Shown here: positions 37,101 to 49,100 of the stretch, piece after piece
Layout of the letters: each line of letters opens with the position of its first letter
Position numbering within the stretch: the stretch's first letter is position 1
Source of the DNA: Streptomyces bluensis
GTDB taxonomy: Bacteria; Actinomycetota; Actinomycetes; Streptomycetales; Streptomycetaceae
Reading direction: 5' to 3'
Assembly: GCF_014650715.1 (NCBI RefSeq)
Contig: NZ_BMVM01000009.1
Span: 298,017 to 362,016 of the forward strand
Length of the DNA: 64,000 nucleotides
The notes under the pieces: generated by a model
Databases searched by the model: none
Told to the model about the DNA's origin: nothing
What the model saw: only the letters and a program-made list of their open reading frames with translations
Position numbers and translations under genes: made by a program

Positions 37101-40100
37101 CGGGCGAGGTCGAGCACCTGGAGGTAGGCGGCTTCGTTCGGGGCGCCGCCCGCGGCCTTGCGCGCCAGGAAGGCCCACAGGTCCAGGCGGAACGGCGTGC
37201 GCCAGCGCAGGGCCGGGTCGTTGGCGCGCATGGTTTCCAGGGCGCCGATGCCCGTCAGCGCCCGCTCGTAGGTGCCGCCGGGCACCCAGCGGTCCTTCTC
37301 GACGTCGGTGCCGAACGCCTCCCGCAGAGCGCGGGCCAGACGGAGCGTCACCTTCCGCACCTCGGCCTGGTTCTGGTACAGGCCGTGGTTCAGGCCCGCG
37401 ATCCGGGCCAGCCGGTCCAGTTCCTCGGGCAGCGGCTCCGGCAGGGCGGTGTCACTGCGTCCCCGCACCCCGCCGGGCGTGTCGTAGAGGATGAAGCTGT
37501 CCGGGCTCAGCGCGCTCTTCACGGAGGACCCCTTGGTGGCCCTCCGGGAGACGTTCGCGACGTGCTGGGCGAGCGACACCTCGTCCAGCGGGTCGTCGAC
37601 GGCGGGCGCTGGAGCATGGTCCTGCTGTTTCCTGCGCGGATCGCCGGCCGACGACCCGTAGCAGACCTCCAGTCCGATCGTGTGGCCCGGCGGCAGCTCC
37701 CTGACCTCGCGCTGCCCGCCGATGTACCGCCCGCCGTCCTCCGCGCTCAGCCACACGGTCTTCCCGCTGCGCAGGCGCAGTGCCACCCCGCCCGGCAGCC
37801 CGTGCCCGTAGTAGAGGTAGACCGCACGGTTCGGCGCCGGGGCGGCCTCGGTGGTGACGTCCGCGTCCTCGCCGTCACTCGTGGACACCGTGTGCACGAG
37901 GTGCTGCTTGTCGAAGTACGAGCGCAGCAGCTCTTCCCGGACCCGCATGTCGTCCTCGATCGACGAACGGCCGATCCGCTCGTGCCGGTCGGTGACGATG
38001 GGCCGGGTGTCGACGTCGCTGTCGCGGAACTTCGTCCCGTCCAGCGCCGTCCACTCACGGTCCTCGTACGGGGCCTCCGTGGCCGGCGGGTCGAACGGCA
38101 CCCAGTCGCCGACCGGCGTGCTCTCGTCGTCGGGGTCGGCGTCGAGCAGCGCGGGAACGTGGGCGTTCAGGGTGTCGTCGTGGTGCAGGCGCCCGTCGCC
38201 GCTGGGCGCCCAGACGCGGCGCCCGAGCCGCCGGGCCACCGCCCGCATCAGCTCCAGGTACTGGTCGCCCGCGTACGGGACCGCCAGCACGATCTCGGCG
38301 TGGGGCGGCAGCTTCGCCAGCTCCGGGTCCCTCGCGAGCTTTTCGGCGAACTCCTCGTAGGTCAGCTCCTGCCCGTCGGCCCATACGGTGCCGTCGTCGG
38401 CGTCGTCGGCACCCACCACGTAGGCGTCGGCGCTCCAGGGCGCGTCCCGTTCCGAGACCAGCGCCGGCACGGCGCCCGAGGTGTCGTAGACCCGGATCTT
38501 GTCGGCCGTCAGCGAACCGGCCTGCTCGCCCGACCAGTTGCGGCCCCGCACCCTGCCGGAGGCGTCCCGGATCAGGGTCGCCGGGGACAGCATCGGGTCG
38601 GAGGCCGGGGTGGCGGACGGCGGGACGTACGTGGGTGCCGGTGCCGGTGCAGAGGGCTGTACCGGTGCCGGTGCCGGGGCCGGAAGCGCGGGTGGAGGTG
38701 TGGGTACGACGACGGCCTGGCCGCCGAAGAACGTCTCCATCCAGTCGCCCGGCAGACCGTGCGCCGGCTCGACCCGGGCGACGAGACTCAGCGGACCGGA
38801 CGCGTTGAACGGGTTCGTCCCGCCCTGCGAAGGGCCGCCCTGGGCCGGGCTGCCGGAGTTCGGACCGCTCTGTGCGGGCGGGGCCGGCCGCAGTTCGAGC
38901 GGCCCCGTGTAGCTCAGGGCCTTCCGGCCGGTCCAGTTGCTGAACTTCTGCGGCCAGTCCGCCTGGGCGGTACCCAGGCCGGAGGTGGCGAAGACCACCT
39001 TCGTGGCGACGGGACTGAACCTCACCAGCGGGGCCATGTCCGCCAACGCGAGGAGCTGGCCGGGGGGCACCTGAATCCCGGACGCGCCGGGCAGGTGCAG
39101 AACCGGATCGCCGTTCACGGCGACATCGGTGGCGATCACCAGGTAGTCGTCCGTAGCGGTGGCGCCTCCGGTGCCGGTGCCGGTGCCTCCGGTGCCAGTG
39201 CCGGTGCCTCCGGTGCCAGTGCCGGTGCCTCCGGTGGCGGTGCCTCCGGTGGCGGTGCCGGCCGCGGGCAGCCAGGGTGCCTTGTGCCACTGGACGACGG
39301 GCCCGTTCGGCCCCGGGACCTCCGTGCCGATCCGGGTGGTGTCCACGCCGTGGGGCGCCGGGGTGCCGCTCCAGTCGTAGCCGCGCAGGGCCCCGCTGTC
39401 GTGGAGTTCCACGGACCAGTCGAAGGCGCCCTTGGCCATCAGGTCGTAGGCGCCCAGCACATTCTGGTCAAAGGAGTTCATGCCGTCGGCGACGACCCGC
39501 GCGATCAGCAGGACAAGGTCCTTCTGCCGGTCCTGCGTCCAGGGGGTGCCGGGCGCCAGGTGGAGGACGCTCCGTCCGACCCTCTCCAGGTCCGCGGGCG
39601 GCGTGTTGCCGATCTGGTGGGAGACGCGGGCCAGTGCCCAGAAGGTCCTCGCGTACCCCAGCAGGCCCACCGGCTCGGTGGCGGGCAGCTGAAGCACGTC
39701 CCGCACCAGCTGGTCGTTCTGCGCCGAGAGCTCGTTCAGGGCGTACGTCAGGGGCTGGCTGGGGACCACCGCGCTGAGCTGGGCCTTCGGGTCCAGGGTG
39801 ATCTGCTGCCGGGCCAGGTCGAGGACCTGGAGGTAACCGCCCGGGTCCCAGGACTGCTTGGGCAGCCCCGCGGCCAGGGACTGCCACAGTTCCTTCCGGA
39901 ACGGTGTGAAGCCGCCCATGCCCGTGTCGTTGGCGCGCAGGCGCTCCAGCGCGCCCAGGCCGCTCAGCGCCCGCTCGTACCGTCCGCCCTGCACTCCCTT
40001 GTCGGCTTCGATGCCGTGGCCGAGTATCTGCCGCAGCGCCCGCACCAGCCTGGTGGTGCGCCACATGTCGTAGAACGACACCGGGCCCGCGCCGCTGTGC

Positions 40101-43100
40101 AGCCCCGCGTCCCGGGCCAGTTGGGCCGTCTCGCTGTCCGTCGGCTCCGGAACGAAGGTGATCACCTTCCCCTGCACGCCCTTTGCCGCCCAGCTCGGCG
40201 GGTCGTAGTAGCCGAGCGCGGTCGGGCTCAGGGACCTTGAGTGTTCGTACGCGTCCGTCTCCCTCCTGCTGAAGTTCGCGACGTACTGGCCGAGCGGCAT
40301 GGACTCCAGGGGATCGTCCACGACGGGCGGCGGCAGATGAACGGCCTGGAAGCGCCCGAAGTCGTCCGCCGAGGCGCCGAAGCAGACCATCAGGACCATC
40401 CTGTAGTCCTTCGGCAGCTCGATGACCTCGGGCAGGCCCGCGATGTACCGGCCGCCGTCCTCGGCGCCGAGCCACACCGTCGTGCCGTCGGTCAGGGGCA
40501 TCCCCAGCACGCCCGCCAGCCCGTGGGCCGCGTAGAGATAGATCCCGCGGCTCGGCGGCGTGATCGGCTGCAGGTCGAAGTGCCCGATCCCGCCGGCCAG
40601 CGGGACATGGCGTACCGACTGGTTCTTGAAGAAGTAGGTCCGCAGGTCTTCGAGCCGAGGGCGCACCGTGTCGTCGACCGCGAACCGGCCGAACCGGTAG
40701 GTGCGGTCGAAGACCAGGGGGCGGGTGTTGACGTCGCTGTCCCGGAAGTCCCTCCCGTCCCGCGCCTTCCACGGGCGGTCCTGAATGGGCAGGGGCGCCG
40801 GGGGCGGGTCGAGGGGAACCCAGTCGCCGGCCGTCTTGTTCACGTCGTCGGCGTCGGTGTCGATCAGTGCCGGGACGTGGGCGTCCAGGTCGGCGTCGTA
40901 CTCCAGGCCGCCCATGTCGCTGGGCGCCCAGACGCGGCGCCCGAGGCGGTCGGCCACGACGCGCAGCAGGATGAGGTACCCGGCGCCGCCGTACGGGATG
41001 GCCAGGATCAGGTCATAGGTGTCGGGCAGGGCCGAAAGTTCGGGGTCCCGGGCGAGCTTCTCGGCGTACTCCACATAGTTCAGCACCTGTCCGTCGGGAG
41101 TCTCGACGCCGCCGACGACGAGCTTGCCGGTGACGAGGTAGGCGTCCTTGCCCCATGGTGCGGACTGGTCCGGCAGCCGCGTGCGGGGCTTGCCCGGACG
41201 GTCCTCGAACACCACCACCCGGTCGACCCGGAGCCGCCGGACCCCGGCCACGCCCGTCCAGTTGCGGCCCCGCGGGGTGCCGTCGGCGATCCTCAGCAGG
41301 GTCTCGGGAGCGAACAGGGGATCAGCCTGGGGTGTCTGAACCGGCGCCGGGCCGGCCAATGCCGCCGTGGGGGCCGTGGAGGCCCTGGGGGCCGTCCTGT
41401 AGGCGGTCCTGAGGGCCCGGCGGCCCGTCTTTGTCCCTGTGGTACCGGTGGTCCCGGTGGTCCTGGTGGTCCCGGTGGTGCGGCCGCCCGGCCCGGACCG
41501 CCGCCGCCAGGCGCTCCGGCGCCACTGGCCCGCTCCCCGGGCGCGGTCGACGGTGAGGCGGAGCGGGTCGGACGCGGTGACCTCGGTGACGCCGTACGGG
41601 CCGTCGTACGTCCAGGCCGGCCGGCCGGTGCGGTCGGAGAACTGCTGCGGCACCAGTGCCGTGGCGCCCTCGGCGCCGGGCATCACGAAGAGCGCGGGCA
41701 GGCTCGGGCTGCGCGTGGCCAGGTACGGGTCGAGGCCCAGCAGCGCCAGCAGTTCCGCGTCGGGCACCCGCACCGGGCGGCGCAGCCCCGGCAGGTGCAG
41801 GAGCGCACCGCCCTCGGCCGTGTCGGTCCAGATCGGGATGACCCGGGCCGGCCGGCCCGTGGTCTTCCACGGTGCCGCGAAGGACAGGACGCGGGTGCTG
41901 CCGTCGCCCCGTCGCCGCACCGCGTGCACCTGGCCGCCGTCCAGGCCGTTCGGGGCGGGCGTGCCGCTCCAGTTGTAGCCCCGCACATGGGAGGGGTGGG
42001 ACAGGTGGGTGGCGGGGTCGAAGGCGCCGGAGAGCTTGAGGTGGTACGCGGCCGTCACATGGTCGTCGGCGGTGTCCAGGCCCTCCGCGCGGGCCCGCGC
42101 CACCAGCCGGCCCAGGTCCCGCGCCGACTGCGCGGTCCATGGGTCGGTGTCGGACAGATGCAGGATCTTGCGGCCCTTGCGTTCCAGCTCGGCCGGGGTG
42201 AGCCGGCTCAGCCGCTGGGCGGTGGCCGCCGCGGCCCAGAAGGCGCGGGCGACGTGCTGAGGGCTGACCGGGTCCGTGTCCGCCAGGCCCAGGATGTCGC
42301 GTACGGCGCCCGTTCGGTCCGCCGTGAACTCGTCGAGGACGTAGTCCAGGGCGGGGTCGCCGAACTCGGTGCCTAGGCGGGCTCCGGGGCGCCGGGCGAG
42401 CCCTTCCCGGGCCGCGTCCAGCACCTGACGGTAGGCGTCCTGGTCCGAGGTGGTGCCGGCGGCCCGGCGGGCGAGGAAGCTCCACAGGTCCATGCGGAAC
42501 GGGGTGAGCGCGCCGAGTACGGGGTCGCCCGCGCGCAGGGTCTCCAGGGCGCCGATGCCCTGGAGGACCCGCTCGTACGTACCGCCGGGCACCCCGCGGT
42601 CGTCCTCGACGGCGTTGCCGAAGCGCTGGCGCAGGGCCCGGACCAGACGGAGCGTCGCCTCCCGCAACGCGGCCCGGTCCTGGTACAGGGCGGGGTTCAG
42701 GCCCGCGTCCAGGGCCAGCTGGTCCAGTTCCTCGGGCAGCGGCTCCGGACGGTGCCACGCCTTGCGTCCCGGTACGCCACCCGGAGTGCCGTACAGGTCG
42801 GAGCCGTAGCCGTCCTCGGTCGGCCCGCCCGTGGACACGGAGCCCTCGGTGTCCCGGCGGCTGGTGTTCGCGATGTGCTGGGCGAGGGGCACGTCCTGGA
42901 GGGGATCGTCCACCGGGGGCACCGGATCGTGGTCCGGCTGCGTACGGTTCGGGTCGTCGGCCGGGGAGCTGTGGCGGACCTCCAGGCTGATCCGGTGGTC
43001 CGGCGGCAGTTCGGTCACCTCGGGCAGCCCGCCGAGGTACCGTCCGCCGTCCTCGGCGGACAGCCACACCGTCCGGCCGTCACGCAACTCCAGTTCCACC

Positions 43101-46100
43101 CCGCCGGGGTGGCCGAGGGGGACGTAGACCGCGCGGCTGTGCGCGGGGGTGGCTTCGGCGCCGCTCTCCGCCTCGGTGCCGCCCGAGGACACCATGTGCA
43201 GCAGGGTGCGCCGGTGGCCGTGGTTCCGCAGCAGCGCCGCACGCGCCCGCAGGCCCTTCCTGGCATGGGTCCGGCCGAACCGCTCAGGGGCGCGGGACTT
43301 GAGGGGCTGGGTGGTGACGTCGCTGTCGCGGAACGTGGTCCCGTCCAGCGCCGTCCACGTACGGTCCACCGTGGGCAGGGTGTCCGGGGACAGCAGCGGG
43401 TCCGTGGCCGTCGTCGAGGCGGTGGGGGCGGGGCCTGTGAAGAAACCTCCCGACGACGCGGGGAGCGCGAGGGGCGACTGCCACACCGCCGTCTCCCAGG
43501 TGCCCTGCCCTCCGGTGCCCGGGTCGGGGAGGGTGAGCACGCGCAGGCTGTCCCGCCCGGTCGACTGGGAGAACGCCTGCGGGGCCCGGGGTCCGAGGGG
43601 AGCGGGGCCGGTGGCCAGGAAGACCATCGGAACGGTGACCGCGCTCTCACGCACGAGCGGGGCGAGGGACAGCAGCGCCCGCAGCTCCTCGGGAGCCACC
43701 GGGACCGGGCGGGGCAGGTGGGGCACGTGCAGCACCGGACGGCCGGTCCCGTCGGTGTCGGTGGCGATCATCTGGTACTCGGCGGACGCCGCCGGGTTCG
43801 ACCCCTCGGACGGGTCGTTCCAGACGAGGCCCGACCCGTTGTGCTTCGAGGTGATCACCGAGATGTCCGCACCCCGCGGAGCCGGGGTGCCGCTCCAGTT
43901 GTAACCGCGGACCGTGCCCGAGCCGTCCGTGAGCAGGGCGGCCGGCGAGAACGCGCCCTTGGTCGACAGGTGCAGGGCACCCAGCACGTACTCGTCGGCG
44001 CCGTCGAGGCCGGCTGCCACGGCTTTCGCCATCAGCGACCCGAACTCCAGCTCCTGCGCCTGGCCCCACACGGCCGTGACGTCCCGGTGAAGGACCCTGC
44101 GGCCGAGCGCCGCCCGCCCGGCCGGCGTCATCCGGCCGAGGCGCCCGGCCGCATGGGCCAGAGCCCAGAAGGCGCGGGCGGTGTCCCGCTCGCTCACCGG
44201 CGCCGAGGCGGGCAGTCCCAGGACGTCGCGGGTCAGCGCCGCACCGCTCTTCGCCCTGAGCTGCTGGGCGGCGAAGGCCCAGAAGGGCTGCCGCCCGATC
44301 GCCGCGAGGTCCGGCCTTGTCCGGGCGGCGTCCAGAACGGCCGCGTAGGCGTCGGGGCCCGGGGCGTCGCCGCCCACCTGGCGGGCCAGGGAGGTCCACA
44401 GGTCCATACGGAACGGCGTGAGCCCACGCAGTACGGGGTCGCCCGCACGCGTGGTCTCCAGGGCGCCGATGCCCTGGAGCAGGCGTTCGTACGTACCGCC
44501 GGGCACCCCGCGGTCGTCCTCGACGGCGTTGCCGAAGCGCTGGCGCAGGGCCCGGACCAGACGGAGGGTCGCCTTCCGCAGCTCGGCCTGGTCCCGGTAC
44601 AGGGCGGGGTTCAGGCCCGCGTCCAGGGCCAGCTGGTCCAGTTCCTCGGGCAGCGGCTCCGGACGGTAGGTGACCCACTTTCCTCGCACCCCGCCGGGCG
44701 TCTCCCCCTCCAGGCGAGAGACACTGCTCAGCCCCGACTGCAGCTCGAACGCGGTGGTCTCCCGCCGGCTGAAGTTCGCGACGTGCTGGCCCAGCGGCAG
44801 CGTCTCCAGCGGGTCGTCCACCGGGTCCACCGGCATGGTGTCGGGCAGGGGCCCCGGACGGTCCGACGCCGACGCGCCGTAGCAGACCTCCAGATGGATC
44901 GTGGACCCCGCGGGCAGCTCGGCCACCTCGGGCTGCTCACCGATGTACCGTCCGCCGTCCTCGGCGGACAGCCACACGATGCGACCACTGTCCAGCTTGA
45001 GCCCCAGCGCGCCCGGCAGACCGTGGGTGTTGTAGACGTACACCGCCCTGTCCGTCGGCGGCACCTGGGACGTGCCGACGGTCACGGGTCCTCTCGGGGT
45101 CCGGACCCGGTGGTCGACCCGCGTGGTGTCCGGGTACGACCGGAACTCTTCGAACCGCGCACGTATGTGGCCCCACAGCGAGCTGCGCCCGAAACGCCTG
45201 TGGCTCTTGGAGACCAGAGGATGGGTCTCGACGTCGCTGTCGCGGAACGTGGTCCCGTCCAGCGCCGTCCACGTGCGGTCCACGGTGGGCACGTCGACGG
45301 CCGGCGGGTCGAACGGCACCCAGACGCCCGGCGTCGTGTCCGGGTTGTCCGGCTCGGCGTCGACGATCGTCGGAACCAGGGCGTCCAGGTCCGGCTCGTG
45401 GATCAGCCGGCCGTCCCCGCTGGGCGCCCACACACGCCGCCCCAGCCGACGGGCCACCACCCGCATCAACTGCTGGTACCGGCCACCCGCGTACGGAACC
45501 GCCAGCACCACCTCGGCGCTCGACGGCCGCCCCGCCAACTCCGCGTCCGCGGCCAGCCTGTCGGCGTACTCCTCATACGTCAGCACCTGCCCGTCCGGCA
45601 TGCGTACGCCACCAGGCACGAGCACCGCTTCGCTCACATAGGCGTCACGGCCCCAGGGCGCCGGGTCGATCGAGTCGAACTCCTCGACGCCGTCCCGGGC
45701 TTGGTACCGCTGCACCCAGTCCGTACGCACGCGACCGCCCGGCTCGCCGGGCGCCTCCACGGTCGGCCCCTGCACGCTCGGGGTCGCGGTGGCACCGGGG
45801 GCGGGAACGGGGGCGGTCCGGACCGTCCGGACCCAACCGGGCGCGTTCGGCGCGTTCTGCGGTTGCTGGGGGTCCTGCGGCTGCTGCGCGGGGGACAGCG
45901 TGATGCGCAGCGGGGCCGACGGGTCGGTCTCGGTCATCTCCAGCGGTGCCCCATGGGTCCATGTGGGCCGCGCGGTGTGGTCGGAGGACTTCTGCGGCAG
46001 CGCGGTCAAGGTCCCGGAGCCGGGGCCGGTGGCCAGGAACACCAGCGGTATGCCCAGGCGGAGCCTGCGCAGCTCGACCGGCATCAGGTCCAGCAGGGCC

Positions 46101-49100
46101 AGCATCTCGCCGTCGGTCACGGAGACCGGGCCGAGTGAGGGCAGATGCAGGACGCGGCGCCCGTTCTGGTCGGTGTCGGTCCACACCAGGATGGGCTTGC
46201 TGTCGGGCTTGCCCCGGTCCGCGGGGCCCGGCCGCCAGGGCGCCCTGTGCTCCCGGACGCCGGTGCCGTCGGGCCCGGTGGTGGCCTCGTCGACGTGCTT
46301 CCACTCGACGCCGTTCGGTGCCGGCCTGCCGCTCCAGTTGAAGCCCTGCAGGCCGCCGTCGTCGTCGGGCTCGCTGCTCATGATCTGCTGGGCCGCGTCG
46401 AAGGCGCCGTTCGCCACGAGGTGGTAGGCGGCCAGCACATCGGCGTCGCGCACATCCACACCGTGCGCGGCAGCCGTCGCCGCCACCTCCCAGAGCGCCT
46501 GCTGCCGTGACGTGTCCCAGGGGATGCCGTCCGCCATGTGCAGCACATGGCGGCCCCGCGCCTGGACCTCCTGCGGTGGCAGCGTGCCGAGGTACTGCGC
46601 GGCGGCGACGGACGCCCAAAGGGCCCGCGCCCGCTCCCTGTGACCCACCGGCTCGTCGGCGGGCAGCTTCAGCAGGGTCCGGATGAGCTGGTCGCCGCCC
46701 TGCCCGAGCCGGGTGAGGGCGTACTCCAGGTCCGGGTCGTCGTCCAGGAGGAGCGGGGCGTTCGGGTCCTCGGCCAGGCGGCGCCGGGCGTCGTCGAGAA
46801 CGGCCAGGTGGGCCGCCCTGCCCGGGGTGAAGGAGCCGGAGTGGCGGCGGGCCAGGAAGGTCCACAGGTCCATGCGGAACGGCGTCAGCCGGCCCAGGTC
46901 AGGATGGCCGGCGCGCATCCGCTCCAGCGCGGCGATCCCCTGGAGCACCCGCGTGTACTGGGCCCGGTCGCCCTCGATGCCCCGGCCGAACTTCTGCCGC
47001 AGCGCTCGCACCAGCTTCAGCGTGACGTGCCGGACGTTCGCCGGCACGGGCCCGGCACCGGTGTACAGGCCCGCGTCCCGGGCCAGTTGGTCCAGTTCGT
47101 CGGGGAGCGGCTCCGGCCAGTGGGTGACCTCCTGCGCTTCCTCGCCACCCGGACCGTCGATCATCACCCTGATGCCGGAGTCGGCGTCGTCCACGCCGGT
47201 CTGCCGCGTGTACGTCGTCGTCACCCGCCGGCTCTCGTTGGCGGCGTACTGTCCGAGCGGCACGTCCTCCAGCGGGTCGTCGACATACGGCGCGGGGGCG
47301 AACGAGGGATGCGGACGGGTGGGGTCGCCCTCCGACGCGCTCCAGCACACCTGGATGTTCAGCCCGTAGCCGGGCGGCAGTTCGCGTACCTCCTGAAGAC
47401 CGCCGAGGTAGCGTCCCGCGTTCCTGGTGGCCAGCATCAACGTGCGGCCGTTCACGACGACGGCCACCCGGCCCGGCTTGCCGTGCGCGACGAAGGAGAG
47501 CACCGCCCGGTCCGGAGACAACTCCTCCGTCCTGCCGTCGTAGTACCCGTCACCCGCGGGCAGCAGGTGCTTGAGCCGGTTCATGTACGGGAACCGGCGG
47601 TACCGCTGCTCCTTGAGCCGTCGCCTGGGCTCGTCGTCCAGGTGAGACTCCAGGCCGAACCACTCGTGGCGCTCCGAGACCATGGGGCGGAGGTCCACGT
47701 CGCTGTCCCGGAACGGGGTGTTGTCCAGCGCCAGCCACTTCCGGTCCTCGAACGGCACGACGCGGTACGGCGGGTCGAACGGCACCCAGTCGCCGAGCGG
47801 CCGGTCGGGGCCGGGGTCGAAGAGCGCCGGGACGGCGGCGTCCAGTTGGCCGTCGTGGTGCAGGCTCCCGTCGCCGCTGGGCGCCCACACCCTGCGGCCC
47901 AGGCGGACGGCGACCGCGCGCTGCAACGCCCGGTTCGGGCGCAGCGCCCCGTACGGCAACGTCAGGACGACCGCGGCGTCCGGGGGCAGTTTGGCCAGTT
48001 CCGGGTCGTTCGCGAGCCTGTCGGCGAACTCCTCGTAGGTCAGATCCTGCCCGTCGTAGGTCCCCACGCCGCCCGGAACGGGATCCACGCCGACGATGTA
48101 GGCGTCCTCGCCCCAGGGCGCGTCCTGTTCGGCCAGCAGGTTGGGCCGCCGGGCCGAGTCGTACACGCGGATCTTGCCGGGCAGCAGCCGCTTGACGCGC
48201 TGACTCGACACATCGCGGCCCCGTACGGCGCCGGAGTCGTCCCGGATCAGGGTGTCCGGTGACAGCAGCGGGTCCGGTGCGGGCAGCGTGTTCGGTGCGG
48301 GCAGCGTGTTCGGTGCCGGTGTCCCGGGCGGCGCGGAGCCGACCGTCTCCTGTGGCTGCGCCGCTTGTCGCTGCGGCATCTGGAGGGCGGTGCCGGGCGA
48401 CTGGCCCTGAGCGGGAGTGCCGGCCAGGAGGAGGGCCAGGATGTCGTCGGAGCTGAACTCCGTGCCGTCCAGGGCCTTCCACACCTCGTCCGCCTCCAGC
48501 AGCGGGCCCGGGGCCGGCAGGGCCGCCGGGCCGGCGGACGTGACGGGCGCCGAGGTCGGTACGGGCTGGGCGGCGGGCCACTGCGCCGGGGGCCGCCATG
48601 CCGTGCGGCCCCACCCGCCGGGCGCTCCGGTGATCGGGTCGAGGAGGGCGACGAAGAGGGGCGGGGTGGCCGGGTCGGCCGACGGGGCCAGTGCGAGAGC
48701 GGCGCTGTAGCTCCAGGTCACCCGGCCGCTGCGGTCGGAGTACTCCTGGTTCAGGGCTCGTCCCGGGGCTCCGACGCCGGAGGTGAGGAACGCCAGCGGA
48801 TGGCCGACGGGCTTCCCGCGCAGGACGGGAATGGACTCCATCGTCTCGGCGAGGCGCAGCAGGGCGATCACTTCCCCGTCGAGCACCGGCAGCGGAGGGT
48901 TGCCGGGCAGGTGGAGGACCAGACGACCGGCCGCGTCGGTGTCGGTCCAGACCAGCCCCAGCCCTTCGGGCTCGGGCAGGGTGGGGTGGGACAGCCAAGG
49001 GGCCTTGTAGGTGGTGACGGTGATGCCGTTCGGCCCCAGCTCCTCCTGGTTCAGCAGCTCCGTGTTCACGCCGTTGGGGGTCGGGATGCCGGACCAGTTG

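Noticed and set aside
39157..39262. A minisatellite or regulatory repeat inside the giant gene
   Set aside because: The 24-base-type repeat encodes an in-frame Gly-Thr linker in unit 6; no sign of function beyond a flexible insertion.
34472..40240. A 1,922-codon plus-strand open frame with apparent internal repeats
   Set aside because: The repeats are simply the complement of the repeat units on the minus strand; no start context or protein-like composition.
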